DNA from: Phorcus lineatus
Lineage: Eukaryota; Mollusca; Gastropoda; Trochida; Trochidae
Direction of reading: 5' to 3'
Assembly: GCA_921293015.1 (NCBI GenBank)
Contig: OV121092.1
Location: 1,742,001 to 1,806,000 of the forward strand
DNA length: 64,000 nt
Position 1 is the first letter of the stretch. Each line of letters starts with the position of its first letter. Of the stretch, positions 23,301 to 34,690 are shown piece after piece. The notes under the pieces were generated by a model. That model saw only the letters and a list, made by a program, of their open reading frames with translations. It was not told the DNA's origin and searched no databases. The translations under genes were made by a program, and so were the position numbers.

Positions 23301-24403
23301 TGTTATAATCTTCTTCAAGTTTTAATCTTTCTTTCTTTTTATGAGATGAATATTTTATTGTAAAACCTCTTATATTGCACAATAGTACTTCAAAGAATAA
23401 TTGTTGATTTATCTTAAACACTTTATCTCCATCGGCATCTAAAGAATGATACTGGTCTGTAGTCTCCTTAATAATAACTTTGGTTTTTTGGACATATTCG
23501 GGGTCATATAGTAAACTATTGTTAAATTTCCAGAACCCTTTCCCCTTTTCTAGGGATGTGAATTCAATATGCAAAGATATAATCGAATGATCTGATCTAT
23601 AACTAGGTTCTATTTTGGAACTAGTAATGGCTTTCTCCATGCTTCTGCTTACGAGAAAAAAATATAACCGTGCCTGTTTCAAGGGCTTTGGTTTTCTCCA
23701 TGTATATCGTTTTGCGTCCAGATTTGTTTCTCGCCAAGGGTCATATAGATTGAGTTCATCAATGATGTCAAGGACTGCATCTTTTGATTTAGGGTTATTT
23801 ATATGCAAGTAGTTAAATGTATCCTTTGATTGATCTTGGACTAGGTTGAAATCACCGCAAATAATGTTAGTTTCAGTTTCCAGACTTTGTATCTTATTCT
23901 TAATGCTATGATAGAACTCGGGCATATCAATATTTGGTCCGTAAACAGTTGTTAAACTTATAGTTTCTTTCTCTGTTTTTATCTTAAGTATCAGAAAGTT
24001 ATCGTTTTCATAGTCTTTGATTTCTTTAAGAATTTCGAATTCAAAATTGTCTCTAAATAAAATAGCTACACCTCTTGATTGACTAGTAAAAGAACTAAAA
24101 CGGGTCTCAGAAGATCCCCATTGTAGTTTAATTTTTTGTTCAATCGTCTCGGTAAAGTGAGTGTCCTGAATGCAATAAATATTACCATTTCGTTTTTTCA
24201 TATTTTCAAAAACATCGATTCTCTTTATTTCATTGTTTAAGCCTTGGCAATTCGCAGAGATTATATCGAGCTTATGTGCCATATCGAATATTGTACTGTA
24301 GGATGGCAAGTGAATATCTGGTCAAAAAATATTGGCATACAAAAAGCTGACCCATTTTACGTGTGTCAAAAAAGTATCCTTTGAGAAATGAAAGTGACTG
24401 TAT
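20382..24403 (-). mobile_element. Non-LTR retrotransposon (Tx1/L1-like LINE), 4.0 kb insertion
   Basis: The insertion is bounded by a 15-bp direct repeat (20367-20381 and 24404-24418). The 3' end, at the left on the + strand, is A-rich on the element strand, as expected for target-primed reverse transcription. It carries one long ORF. Only ~95 bp precede that ORF and no ORF1 (nucleic-acid chaperone) is present, so the copy is probably 5'-truncated just before ORF2. Confidence 0.92.
20482..24309 (-). CDS. LINE ORF2: AP-like endonuclease plus reverse transcriptase
   Basis: A 1275-codon frame without stops. It nicks target DNA and copies element RNA at the nick. The N-terminal endonuclease (~15-250) shows GDFN (152-155) and SDH (239-241). 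The usual QETH reads QDTH (48-51), and the RLD/RID motif reads RLY (214-216), so two catalytic positions are altered. The RT spans ~480-780, with LILIDFEKAFD (617-627), GCRQGDPLSP (676-685) and the active-site FADD (720-723; Y/F at the first position is normal). The C-terminal part has a CxxC-x8-H-x4-C knuckle (CTFC...H...C), typical of the L1/Tx1 group. The start is uncertain: MPSYS (24309) or the in-frame MAHKL ten codons in. An open RT with changed endonuclease residues suggests a young copy that needs help in trans or is inactive. Confidence 0.93.
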   Translation of the reverse strand: MPSYSTIFDMAHKLDIISANCQGLNNEIKRIDVFENMKKRNGNIYCIQDTHFTETIEQKIKLQWGSSETRFSSFTSQSRGVAILFRDNFEFEILKEIKDYENDNFLILKIKTEKETISLTTVYGPNIDMPEFYHSIKNKIQSLETETNIICGDFNLVQDQSKDTFNYLHINNPKSKDAVLDIIDELNLYDPWRETNLDAKRYTWRKPKPLKQARLYFFLVSRSMEKAITSSKIEPSYRSDHSIISLHIEFTSLEKGKGFWKFNNSLLYDPEYVQKTKVIIKETTDQYHSLDADGDKVFKINQQLFFEVLLCNIRGFTIKYSSHKKKERLKLEEDYNKTLENLEVSLDTCDNSKSKIEWLEDINLLKDQQLELNKYKTEGILLRSKAKWYEKGEKPTKYFLSLEKQNFLNKAITKLETEEGQISNTNDIIDHTKKYFQNLYTSKPVDDINLEDLFKDKQIPRLSASDSCSLEGELVYVEVLAALKNMKNEKSPGPSGFTAEFYKFFWKDINKFLISSLNEAYKSGELSVSQKQGLITCIPKKDKPKEYLKNFRPISLLNISYKLASAVISARIKKILPKLKSEDQKGFMKGRYIGECTRLVNDIMDYTEFMNKPDLLILIDFEKAFDSVEWSFIEKCFDFFNFGPSIKLWLNTFYNNINSSVLVNGFLSEFFKITRGCRQGDPLSPYIFLIVAEILAHMLRHNKKIKGIKMVDLEYLLTQFADDTTIILDGSEQAFRETLQVLKTYASFSGLKINIDKTKVVWIGSKQFSSQQFCREYNLDWTQRPFVLLGILFQHNKAEMVERNYKDRLKNVDKAMKMWSLRDLTPLGRITVLKSLILPSLNHLFASLANPKFETIAVLQKKCFSFIWKGKPDKIKRSLLTKSYQEGGLKVPAILETIKAQKISWMRRLYTQNSKLSNLLFTSKPVGKLNPIAMGPSYLKTQYIPKLFSPFWKYVFGAWSDLQENCRYDNNVFSRQYIWANDNITIGNQPVIYDHYLQSNIKFINDFITENDTFLSYNDFVNQYGVKTNFVEYAGLISSLKTSLKKTSINISKQTDLPFMPPNLEILFKVTKGCSIFYNKLQFSEITDQKLPYQRKWENDLNSEFSYNQWKAYNTIPFRTNYSAKHRWFQYRILHRILTTNKDLVRYKIIESPLCTFCNVEMESIIHLIYECKFVKKLWHDLLKWIEEKTGTLLNLNVETIILGFTERRNDVLNFIFLLTKEYIYSRKLANILPTLPGLKLILDYNYQLHKSNTYTECKYDKFITFWSSCHNLFI

Positions 24404-24418
24404 AAGCAGGATGAAGGT

Positions 24419-25430
24419 TACAACGAACAGAACAGCTGTCAGGAACGCTCTGAAATGAGTAAACAACGAATGAAATTATGACCTTAAACTATAAGGATTG
24501 CATAAAACAATTACATACGTTTCCATAAGTTTTTAAAAGCAAAACAGAGATTTAAGTTCTAATTAATACGCCTTTTCATTCTTGAAAACGTAATAAAATA
24601 TCATTTTCTAATATCAATATATAAATTGATATTTCATTCGGTAATATTATCTTTATCGTATCGCTTTCCCAATAACTTTTGAAACAGCCCGTTGACCGTC
24701 ATTTACAAGAACAGAAAAGAATAAAACAGGAAAGAAGTTTTTTCTCGTAATTCACATACTAATGAAAGATTTATATTTACAGTTAAGTAAAATAAGACAT
24801 TCTAAATGTTCATTTATACAAAGAGAAATAATATGATGTATTCTAATATATTACCTTATCATCTAACTAAGTAACTACCAATCATCGATCACATCGGGGA
24901 TCAAAGGCTTTGCTACGTACACACTTAGTATATGACGTTTTTCAAAAAACTCACAAGGTACACCCAACAATGATGGCGTTCCTTTTGAGTATATCAGGAT
25001 CAACTATAGTGGTTGATGGTGACGATGACAAGCTTTCCATTTGCAGGAACTTGAACTTCAAGCCTTATTAGCTATCAATAAGGAGAAGAACAAACTGACA
25101 TTCATATCATATTAAGCGATACGATACTCCTAATAACTTATTAATCTCCTCGTGACTGTTACACACAGATTTATATATACCTATCCTCGGTTACAAATTT
25201 CGAAGTTTAATGTCCATATGTTCTACACATATTACTTCTCAACCTCTGCTCAAACAGGTACACCAAGTCCTCTATGACTGGCTGATCCGCCGGGGGATGG
25301 AGGGGGGGGGGAGCCTTTGGGGGCAGTGCAGTGCACCCAACGTAGGAGAATTCAAACTACAGTAATATATTGATAAAAGTATACAAGGAAGGCTGGAATG
25401 ACTGGTTTCTTATAGTTACACCGATAAAAC
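24419..25430. other. Intergenic, no gene seen
   Basis: AT-rich DNA between the LINE and the first MITE. It has a G-rich patch at about 25290-25325. No exon-like frame or RNA gene was recognised. Confidence 0.5.
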
Positions 25431-25757
25431 TGCATCCTGGTTAATCCGCGTATATGAATCCGCTCTCGCTCCTCCCTGATCTCTATCAAGCCAAAAGCCT
25501 TGTACGGCTGGATCGGCATGATATTCGTGGCTTAGTTTACCTGTTATTATTTCAGCCAATGGAATGCCGTTATGCAAGGAGCGTGAAGCTGCTGTCTTGA
25601 AATTTAACAGATTTTCCATCCAGGTGGTTCCGCATGTTGCTGAATGCGAGTCGTTTCATTGGCTGGTTCGAAAGCGATACGAGGGGTTTGGCTTGAAGGA
25701 GATCATGGTATATGGAAGGAGTGAGAGGGAATTCATACACGTTGATGTAGCAGTATG
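25431..25757. mobile_element. MITE with long terminal inverted repeats, copy 1
   Basis: The left end CATCCTGgTtaATCcGCGTATaTGAATCC is matched in inverse by the right end ending GATGTAGCAGTATGAT. The body is shared with the copies at 43188 and 44983 (for example GGATCGGCATGATATTCGTGG). No coding capacity. An imperfect AAACTG flank is seen on both sides. Confidence 0.75.
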
Positions 25758-26885
25758 ATGAAACTGCTACTTCAAGTATCAAACTAAACTTAGAGGCTGG
25801 GAAATGGATTCATGTATATTTTCGATCATAGTACGTTCTTAATTCAACTCCTTCTTTCGTGTTAAAAACATTGTCTCCTAATTAGAAACTTTCGTTTTTC
25901 TTTTTTACTGCCCCTTTAACAAACCAAACGTTAAAAATCTAATTTTCATGTTTAAGGAAATATCTTGCTTGACCAAATAATTATGTATATCAAAGATTCT
26001 ATGAAATGGTTTCACAAATTATATTTTCTACAATTTATCTAACCCTTTTAAACAAATAATTTAACGTAGGAAAATGTTCACATTAAATCCAATTTTGATG
26101 TACAGATCAATGGATATCGGTCCTCATTTCTAAATCGGAATACATTGCGATACAGAAAAGCGTATTGCAATACGTATTTCAATATATTGGTACTTTCTGT
26201 ATTTTAGTTTTTCCATGTTCTTTTGACTAAATAGCAGCAATATGAACAGTGATCAATGCCCAACTGGACATCGTTTTGTAAACAGAGAAAATTAGGTGAC
26301 TGGTTTCGAACTTTTCCCACTTTGCACGTTCTGCACTTTGTTTACAACTTCCGGTAAAATCAGATTTTGGTGATTTTGTTACATGTACGTTATTATGCAA
26401 TTTTTTTTTTTTTTTAAAGTGTTCAATTTAAAACCTCCGATATATTGGTTACTTTCAGAAGACTGTACCGGTACGCATCGTGGTTTTTCTGTATTGCAAT
26501 ATACCGATATACCGATAATACCGGGCACCCTTACTAAACATATATGTTTGTTAATCATAAAAGGATTTATTTCTTAGACTTGTTGTTTCTATACGTATAA
26601 AAACACATACACATATACGTAGATCAAAGGTGTTTGACTTACGTTAACTTATATACAGTAGCCACATGCAATACCTTGGTTCAAAGGGACGTCGGGTTTT
26701 AGTCGTATTCTTTGAATATAATAACAAAAAATACATTAACAAGAAACAAAAAAATCACAAGAGATTGCTGTTTGTAGTATGGCAAATCTCGTTTTAAGAA
26801 AAGGCTCAAAGCGTTTCAAACACAATCCTAAGCAAGTTATCATGTTCCAAAACATAAGCCAGTTTCGTCCCCGCTAGTAGCCGAA
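25758..26885. other. Intergenic upstream of the lectin gene
   Basis: No exon was recognised. Near 26140-26210 and 26460-26540 there are related TATTGCAATA / ATACCGATATACCGATAA motifs in opposite arrangement, possibly the ends of a decayed TIR element. The core promoter of the lectin gene could not be identified with confidence. Confidence 0.45.
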
Positions 26886-29736
26886 ATGATGGCATTTCAT
26901 AGACGTCTGATTCCGCTTGTATCAATAATTGTGGTTGAAATTTTTTACTGTAAAGGTAAGTACGAGAGCAAATGGTATTGACAACAAAATGTAATAATTA
27001 TGATTTATGGTGTAACGCACAATTTGATAAATGAGTATCATTTGAACATATTAAATTACTAATTGATGCGATATGCATTTACAACAAGCAAATTAGGAAA
27101 CAAATATAATTAATGATATCAAACTACAATCAGTTGGTTAAATATGTAATGAAAACTGGTTGTATAGGTACGTCAATCTTATTAACCAGAGATAACTTTA
27201 GCATGTTAAAAAAGGCAATTTATTAGTCAATATAGGAATAATGATTGAAAGAAAAAGTTGTCCAAAAATGTCAACGGAGATTATTTGATCGAATATTAAT
27301 TTTGTGACTGTTTGAATATGCGAATGATTTATGTCTTTTATAAAGTATTCATTTCATTTTTTGTAGGTTTCGAGTTTTCAACTGGTAAGTTACTAATTCA
27401 GATTCGACGTTCGTTTCGGGTTTTATTGATACAAGTAAAATGAATATTACATAATAACATATTTTAATAATTTCTGATAACGTTAAATTGGTAGGTGAAC
27501 TAAGGACTGTATGTCTAATAAAATTTATTATTTAAAGGCACTGTTCGTTTTGGTATTTTTTGTAGAGACGGAATTCAAGTGGTCATTTCTGATTATCTAT
27601 AATTCTACATTCCAGCTGAAAAATGTAACTTCAGGTAATATTTTGTTTGAGAAAGGAAGGCACACTCTTTCACAAAACATAAGAATGAGAAGAAAAGCCA
27701 TTTATCGGCGCGTAAGATTCAAAGCGCATGGTTTACCTGACTATTGAGTACTATTTCATTCATTATACCCAGTCCCATATAATAACCTTTTTATGAAACT
27801 CGTGAATAGCATCGATGTGGAAAACGCTTTCGTACAATATTAATTACACGTTCCAAATGTTTTGATAAAGGGTACATCGTTAGTATTATCTCTATTTAAT
27901 CGCTTCAGATTCTGCATAGATCAACTTGGTATTTTTGGATTTATTATTTTCAAAGATTTAACGATCATATTTCAGCCATCTATTACTCATTTGTAAAAAC
28001 GAATCTTATTATGTATTCATATAGGTAACAATACGTGTGACCCGCTTATCATTCAAACAACACAAGCATGCTTCAAGATCGAAGGGTTTAACAAGAAGTG
28101 GAACGCGGCAAATGAATATTGTCACAAGAAGAATGCGGTTCTTGCGACCCCAGAATCGAAGGAAGTCAACGATGCGATTAAAGAGTTTATTAAACCTTTG
28201 AATGACGAATGTAAGTAGCCTTTTTCATTAGAAATATATGTTAAACGAATTAACGAAACGTCTCATTCATGAAATGTGTTGTTGGAGTCAAACATGTCAA
28301 ACTTCATAAATGATGATATCATATCGAGAAGTAGCGGTTGTTTCAAATATGATCATGGAAGAAAATCAACGATGCGATTAAAGAGTTAATTAAACCTTTG
28401 AATGATGAATGTGACGGATATGTTTTATTAAAAATGAATAGGTTGCTGATTTGATTAACAAAACGTTGCATTCATTAAAGGTGAGCAGCGTATGTACATG
28501 TAGTTGGGGTCAAATATGCCAAACTTAATAAATGGTTTTATTCTATCGAGAAATAAACGATATATCAACAAATATAAAAACTGTAAGACATCCATGACTG
28601 TTATAGGCTCGAACGACAGCAAATACAAGTTTTGGATTGGTTTGAGAATGAAAGAAAAAATGTTCCACTTCATCGGGAATCACACAGCTCTCCCTTACGC
28701 AGACTGGGATCCAGAATTTCCTAATCCCTCGGATGTCCCGGAAACACTTGGCTGCGCCCTCTATCGCTGCGATAATAAGAGATATTCCTGGAAGCCAAAC
28801 ATGTGTAGCGAGAAGTCACATTTTATTTGTCAGTTGCAGGGTAAGGATTATCTAAAATTCCCTTTCAACTTTTTTTTTCAAAATAATTAATTCCTTGATA
28901 AAATCAAGAATATCATGTCATCGACAGTCAACAATTTATACGGAGAAGTTCCAAAGCAAATCTCATTAAAATAAGATCCTATTTTTTATGCATGTGCACA
29001 TTTGCTCATAATGGGTATAGGTCATCACTTATAATTAACTACATTGGTAATAAACACATACATTCAGTATGACACAAGCTATGTTAAACATCGTCCATTG
29101 TAATTAAGTTAGCAAACCTGTTGACGTATTCAAATGTTAGTATAACCATTATTGTTAATCATTGGAATTATGATTTGCAGAATGTCCAAGTGGTTGCCAT
29201 ATTGGTAGGTGCAATCTTCAGATTCATACACAATTAAATGTCACCAGCTTATCGATATCAAATGCATAATTCATATTGATATAATTTCTTTAAGGGGAAG
29301 AATACAATTTTATGTCTGTATTGAAAGGTAAAGGTTTAAAGAAAAATTGTTAAGAAATTCAAGTAAAGGGAAATTGATTAAAGCCCGGTGTGATATTCCC
29401 AAAGTAATAACATGTCCGAAAAGTTGATATGATGATAATGATAATCGTTGTTAATTAAAATGTTATACGTCTTAGTAAAATATTATTTATTGACAACGAA
29501 ATATTATTTATTTCAACCGGATTTCGTATAAATCATATATATGTTATTTGTACATACATAAATACATACATTCATTCACACATATATACAAACACACATA
29601 CATACATGGATACATACATACTCACATACACATACATACATACATACATACATACGTACAAACGAATTTACAAACATACATACATACATACGAATAACCA
29701 AACAATTAAACATACATACATAGATAGAAACATACA

Positions 29737-29770
<34 letters not shown>

Positions 29771-30674
29771 GACAGAAACATACAAATATACAACCAACCA
29801 AACATACATACATACATAAATGCATACATATAAACATATATACATACATACATACATAAATGCATACATACATACATACATATTTCTCAGATGGTGACCT
29901 TACAGTGTATAAAACGTTAGTTCTTTTCCTATTCATGTGTAGCATCGTGTTAGTCGGCCTCTGAGGTCTTCTTGATAGTCGTTATGACGTCATATTTGCA
30001 GTGACCACAACAGTGGAACCAACAACAGAGGCAACGACAGAGTCGACGACCATGATGACAACCACTTTGATGTTTAATGATGAAAGCACCGGCGAAGCTC
30101 ATCATGATATGACGAATAAAACAGGTAGCACACTCGCAATATCAGTGTATTACCCCTTGGAATGTTTTTATAATATTACGTAAAATATTGTTCACCTCCC
30201 CTCAATTGAGATTGCTAGATCAGCCACTTGTCAATTTATGAACAGAGTCAAGTTTAGACATTGGATTACAATTTGCAACAACGTATAAGTGCCACTGAGA
30301 TTATTTCATAGAGACATGTGGTCTAGCTTATCGAATAGTGATTAATATTCAACTACTTAAACAGATTTTGGAAAATATATTAGGTTCGTTTCATGTTAAT
30401 ATAATGTTAGAAACGTTCTAAAATAATGAAAGTTAAGGGCTAGAATATTGACTTGAATGATTTAAAAGTTTTAAAACAAACAAACTGGTATGAATAATTG
30501 AATTCGTGTAATTAATAGTGAATATGTATTTGATACAGTAAGCAGTGATACGTAAAATGTTAATTATTGTTTTTCGCAGGTCTTCATCACTCTAGGGCGT
30601 CGACATCTGCAGATAACCTCTGCTTTATACTGCTTATTTTCCTCATTTTAGTACATACCACTATACGGGTCTAA
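26886..30674 (+). CDS. C-type lectin-domain protein with Thr-rich stalk and C-terminal GPI-type signal
   Basis: Eight exons (26886-26955, 27367-27384, 27566-27634, 28025-28210, 28607-28840, 29181-29204, 30002-30124, 30580-30674), all GT/AG, join to 819 nt ending in TAA: 272 residues. Residues 1-23 are a hydrophobic signal peptide. A long-form CTLD spans ~57-190, with likely disulphides C57-C68, C85-C189 and C164-C181 and the core FWIGL (123-127). The sugar-binding positions are atypical: the EPN/QPD site reads EFPNPSD and the WND site reads W-K-P-N (176-179), so calcium-dependent sugar binding is doubtful. Exon 7 encodes a Thr-rich mucin-like stalk (~201-241). The last exon ends in a hydrophobic tail (~255-266) with almost nothing after it, which suggests a GPI-attachment signal or a short membrane anchor. 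Role in recognition or immunity is inferred from the family only. Confidence 0.88.
28160..28550. repeat. Tandem duplication of lectin exon-4 end plus intron (~200 bp)
   Basis: The last ~50 bp of exon 4 (TCAACGATGCGATTAAAGAG...) and ~140 bp of the following intron recur at ~28365-28550. In the second copy the donor reads GTGACG instead of GTAAGT, so the duplicated exon end is probably silent. Confidence 0.85.
29556..29885. repeat. (CATA)n microsatellite
   Basis: About 330 bp of imperfect CATA/CATACATA repeats in the intron before the Thr-rich exon. Open frames such as (MYVC)n arise from the tetramer and are not coding. Confidence 0.95.
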
Positions 30675-33189
30675 TCTATTGCACCGTCTCACGTAAGGAG
30701 GTTTCAGCCTTGACGCTTCAATAGATATTTGTGTTAGGTAAAAATAGTGGCCTTTCATTAAAACGTATCCAAAGAGTCATTAAAGTTACACAGAGTGTGT
30801 TTTATAAATTTGTATTTGGCTGAAGTTCTGGCTGTCTTGAGTTCAATTTAAATATCGTCCCTAAACATGAATCTTTATCTCTAAATGTCAGATTTATGAT
30901 ACTATCTCTATTCTCGTTAATCATTTTTGTGAATAATTAATGCTCAATTTTGCATCTAATTTACATAAATATTACTTACTGGATCTGCAAAACACTATCA
31001 ACATATATTTTCCTTGTATTTGCTGTAAATAAGTTTCAAGAATTACGTTTGAGTCCATTTAAAATTCCATTGACGTTGATGACAAACCAGTATTCTTTTG
31101 AAAAAATCAGTCAGAGATTATCATTGCTGTGACACATCACTAACTGAAGCAGAGAAATAGAATCTTCATTTCGCAAAAATACCCCGAATTATTCTATGGT
31201 GTAAATGTAAGTGGAACATTTGTGCTGAAATTCACCAACCAAATTTTTTATATAAATTTGTTCTCATATTTTAGAAAAAAGAAAATTATAGCCATGGATA
31301 TTGCCACTGCAATCGAAAATACCGTTGAAATACAGCAAGGCGGAACCTTATTTCGTGTGAAATGCATAATTCTCATTCTCTCTATACCTCCTCTTTCACA
31401 CTTGACTTAGTATCCCTATCGTCTATACTATGTCACCCTTTGTCATGAGGACACCTATACTCATTTTACTCGCCTTGTGTTTACTTCAAATTGCTCTGTT
31501 GATGGTTCAAAACTCTTTCATATTTGTTTCTAACCTAATGTTTAAAATTCAATTTTTCAATTTTCAATTTTCAATTTCAAATTTTCATGATTATATCTAT
31601 TTTCATAATCAAATTAACCTACCTTATCCAATAAGATTTCTGGTTTCTGCTTTTGTTTGAAATCATTTGGTCCATATACGTTTTTCATCTTGGTCTAGTT
31701 TTTTGTATTCGTATATTTTATCAAAAGGAACAAAAGCGAGGAGCTTTGGTATGTGTGACCTCATGAAACACCAACGGGCTGAATTAGTGTAGACGTTGAC
31801 ATCTACAAGGGACTCTTCTTTGCTATTTCAAATTCACTCTTATGTCAAAGAATCGAATCTCAGCCAATCAGATTCGAGGAGACAAAAGGTGAAATCTTTA
31901 ACTTACACGATAAAAACTTTGTCATTTAGTTGCGTTGTCTGATGTTTCCTTATGGCTTTAAATAAACTATATGTGACTGATTGTTATTCCATTAATATTT
32001 GCTTATATATTCAGTTCATTAAGTATCTAGTGATAATAAACAAGTTTTGACGAAAATATTCTGTTTTCATGCGTACCATCCAAAACAAACATCAGAAAAC
32101 GACCAATTCTATCAACAACATTAACCACAAAATTTCACTTTAAGGCACTTTAGAAGGCTCGTTATGGGATTTTGAAAAATATTTTCGTCACTAAATATCA
32201 ATTTATACGAAATTTGATATCGTAGGGAGGTGAAACATGTGATTACTAAACCCAAAATCGTACAAAAAGGTTTCATGATTCAAGCTTGCGTCCATTTCAG
32301 TTTAAACATCTGTTAATCACTCAAGTAAAGAATATTGATTAACATAACATAAACGAACATTGTAAAATCGTTGAAAACTCTTTTAAGCCCCTGAAAATTG
32401 GGCGGGATGATGAAAATAAGTTTGTTAATATCTTTCATCAGGGCCCATTTGATTTTTGTTCATAAATACATTTACATCAAAATTCTTCTACACAACATAG
32501 AATACAAAGGAAATGATGATTGAAGTTGTATAAATCGTTTAAATACACAACGTCTGATATTCGTTGATTACCTCTCTCCTGTCAAGTATTTTCATAACCA
32601 TTATCGCATCTTTGTGTATTATTTCAGAAATTTATAAGAATGAATGTATTACTGTATTTCCAAGATGTTGCATTTATTAACACAAACATTTTGTCGTAAA
32701 TTTAACTTAAAAGGAACCTTGTTCGTAAATGAATGTATCAAATGTTATTAAGTCGATTGAACTATTGTATTGTTTAATTGTCAGATCAGGTTCAAAGCCC
32801 ACGCAACCATGCACGATGTTCTGAACTCTACTGGCGATTTTTTCACACACACAAAAACTAATATGACTTCCAGCACGCTCCTTAACTGACACGCAATCTC
32901 AACCAAGTGAAACATGGAAAACGCTACCGAACTGCGTATAAGCAAAATATATTTACCCCTTACTCACAATATTATGCATATGGATTGAAACCAGTTGCAG
33001 ATAAGGTGGACTGTCTTTAAAGGGGCTATTATATTTGCTTTGAATTCGATCCGCTTTATGTGTTCAACACCTGATTATGCTGATAATCAAAATGTTAAAC
33101 CTAATGCTAATTGCGAGGTATTGTACATTATAACCATGAATGTATTTTTGTGACAGCGATTTTGCTATTTAGCGACCATGTAGGTCCGT
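30675..33189. other. Intergenic; contains dispersed repeat copy 2
   Basis: No gene recognised. At 30780 a TTAAAGTTACACAGAGTGTG block starts a ~340-bp relative of the repeats at 867 and 38051. The shared TTTGCTGTAAATAAGTTT is near 31019. The rest is AT-rich without visible structure. Confidence 0.5.
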
Positions 33190-33366
33190 ATTTAACCCAT
33201 GTTAAGGTACCCGTTTGTACAGCTTGGTAGACTGCGTGCAGTCTAGATGAAAAGTCGTATGCAGGAACACAGCACGATACATTTCAGCCAAGGTCACAAA
33301 CTGTTTTCGTTATCTGGATTCGAACCCGGACCTTGTGAGGTCAATATTCTTACCCCGACATCGTGA
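33190..33366 (-). mobile_element. Degraded tRNA-derived SINE
   Basis: On the - strand a B-box-like GGTTCGAATCC with a nearby degraded head is followed by body sequence laid out as in the SINE at 13162-13486 (GGTACCCGTTTGTAC..., GTAGACTGcGTGCAGTcTaGATGAA). The A box is poor. Confidence 0.5.
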
Positions 33367-34387
33367 TCCTAAAACATATACACAATACAGTTAATTAGAC
33401 AGAGAAGGGAAAAGAAAGAGAGGAGCGCGGCTATGTTTACTTTGTGATATATAAACTGCGTATGTACAGATATTCGCTTTACAATCGTCGCATTACTCGC
33501 CCTGGTTCGCCTTCATCCTGTTATGAATACTGTGCTGAGCGGTACATCCGCCATTACTCTACACCAAGTGGTTCATGCATCATCAATCAGCTGAAATATA
33601 ACCCAGTCATAAACCTCTGCTCGAGTTGCACGTGCCATTTCGTGTCCATTTCAAAATGAACTGCACGGACTGAACGAGCTGGTACATTACGAAATCGTTA
33701 TAAAGTGATACGGTTTATCTTTCTCACAGTCACACACGGAAGAGTATTATTGTATTATATTTCAAAATCTTGAATGGAATCAAAAATAAAATTTAGTAAA
33801 TTCACAAGTGTAATTTATTACGTTTATCGCACGAATCACACTATCTATGACATCTTTAGTCTACTAGCCTACTGCTGTAGACGTAATCTTATGCAGTCGG
33901 CATCTTCCTAACGTAAACTTTTTAACTAAAAAGAGATTATTGACATTGCTTAGAAGCGTATATTTCTGACAAAAAATAATATATGAACTTTCGAAAGTGA
34001 GAAGACGCTTCGTGTAATACTCTACAAGGTTACAGCTCGCGTGTGAAAGAATTTGTACTATATCACTCGGAATATTGTTTATGTTATTCGCACATTTAAT
34101 TGAGCTCCTATTTAATCTAAGATAAGTAGAATACACTACATTGCATAATTAGTTTATATATATATATGATATCATACACGTTCACGGTTTTCATTTTTAG
34201 ATGGGATTTTTATACTAAACTGGTATGTTTCTGTTTCCCATTCGGACAGTCGATTTGACGTCTGGAAAACTAGGTTGCATTTAAAGCTCTCATATATAAA
34301 ACTGCGATATATGCGATCTCTGTTTTGTTGTTGATAATGGAAAAAGAGATCCTTTGGAAATCGAATGGATTTCAGATAATCAATCCA

Positions 34388-34690
34388 ACTTAATCACACG
34401 CGCGTTCGGCTTCTGATAAAGAAGTTCGGGGTTCGCATCCCGCCTGGGGCTCAGCACCTTTGTCGACAGTAGAGAACTGTTATACATGCGGTAAGGTTGA
34501 AGTTCTGAATTTCAGTGCAGTACAATACATAGTTTGCAGGTTCCTGCCAACGCTAGCAGGTTTCACTGCAATGCATAGCCACAATAGTCTCGCGGGCTTT
34601 CTCCCTGAAAAATATACTAGCAGCCGTGATATAAGTGAAATACTCTTGATATCTGCGTTAAATCACCTCACCCACACGAAGGATCTAGTT
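34388..34690 (+). mobile_element. SINE-like element with tRNA-type B box
   Basis: GGGGTTCGCATCCCG at ~34428 is a T-arm/B-box motif. The downstream body ends in GCAGCCGTGATATAAGTGAA-ATACTCTTGA and GCGTTAAATCACC, which resembles the conserved central/tail domain of metazoan SINEs. Boundaries are approximate and the A box is weak. Confidence 0.5.

Noticed and set aside
29576-29945. MYVC-repeat ORFs
   Set aside because: They come from the (CATA)n microsatellite.
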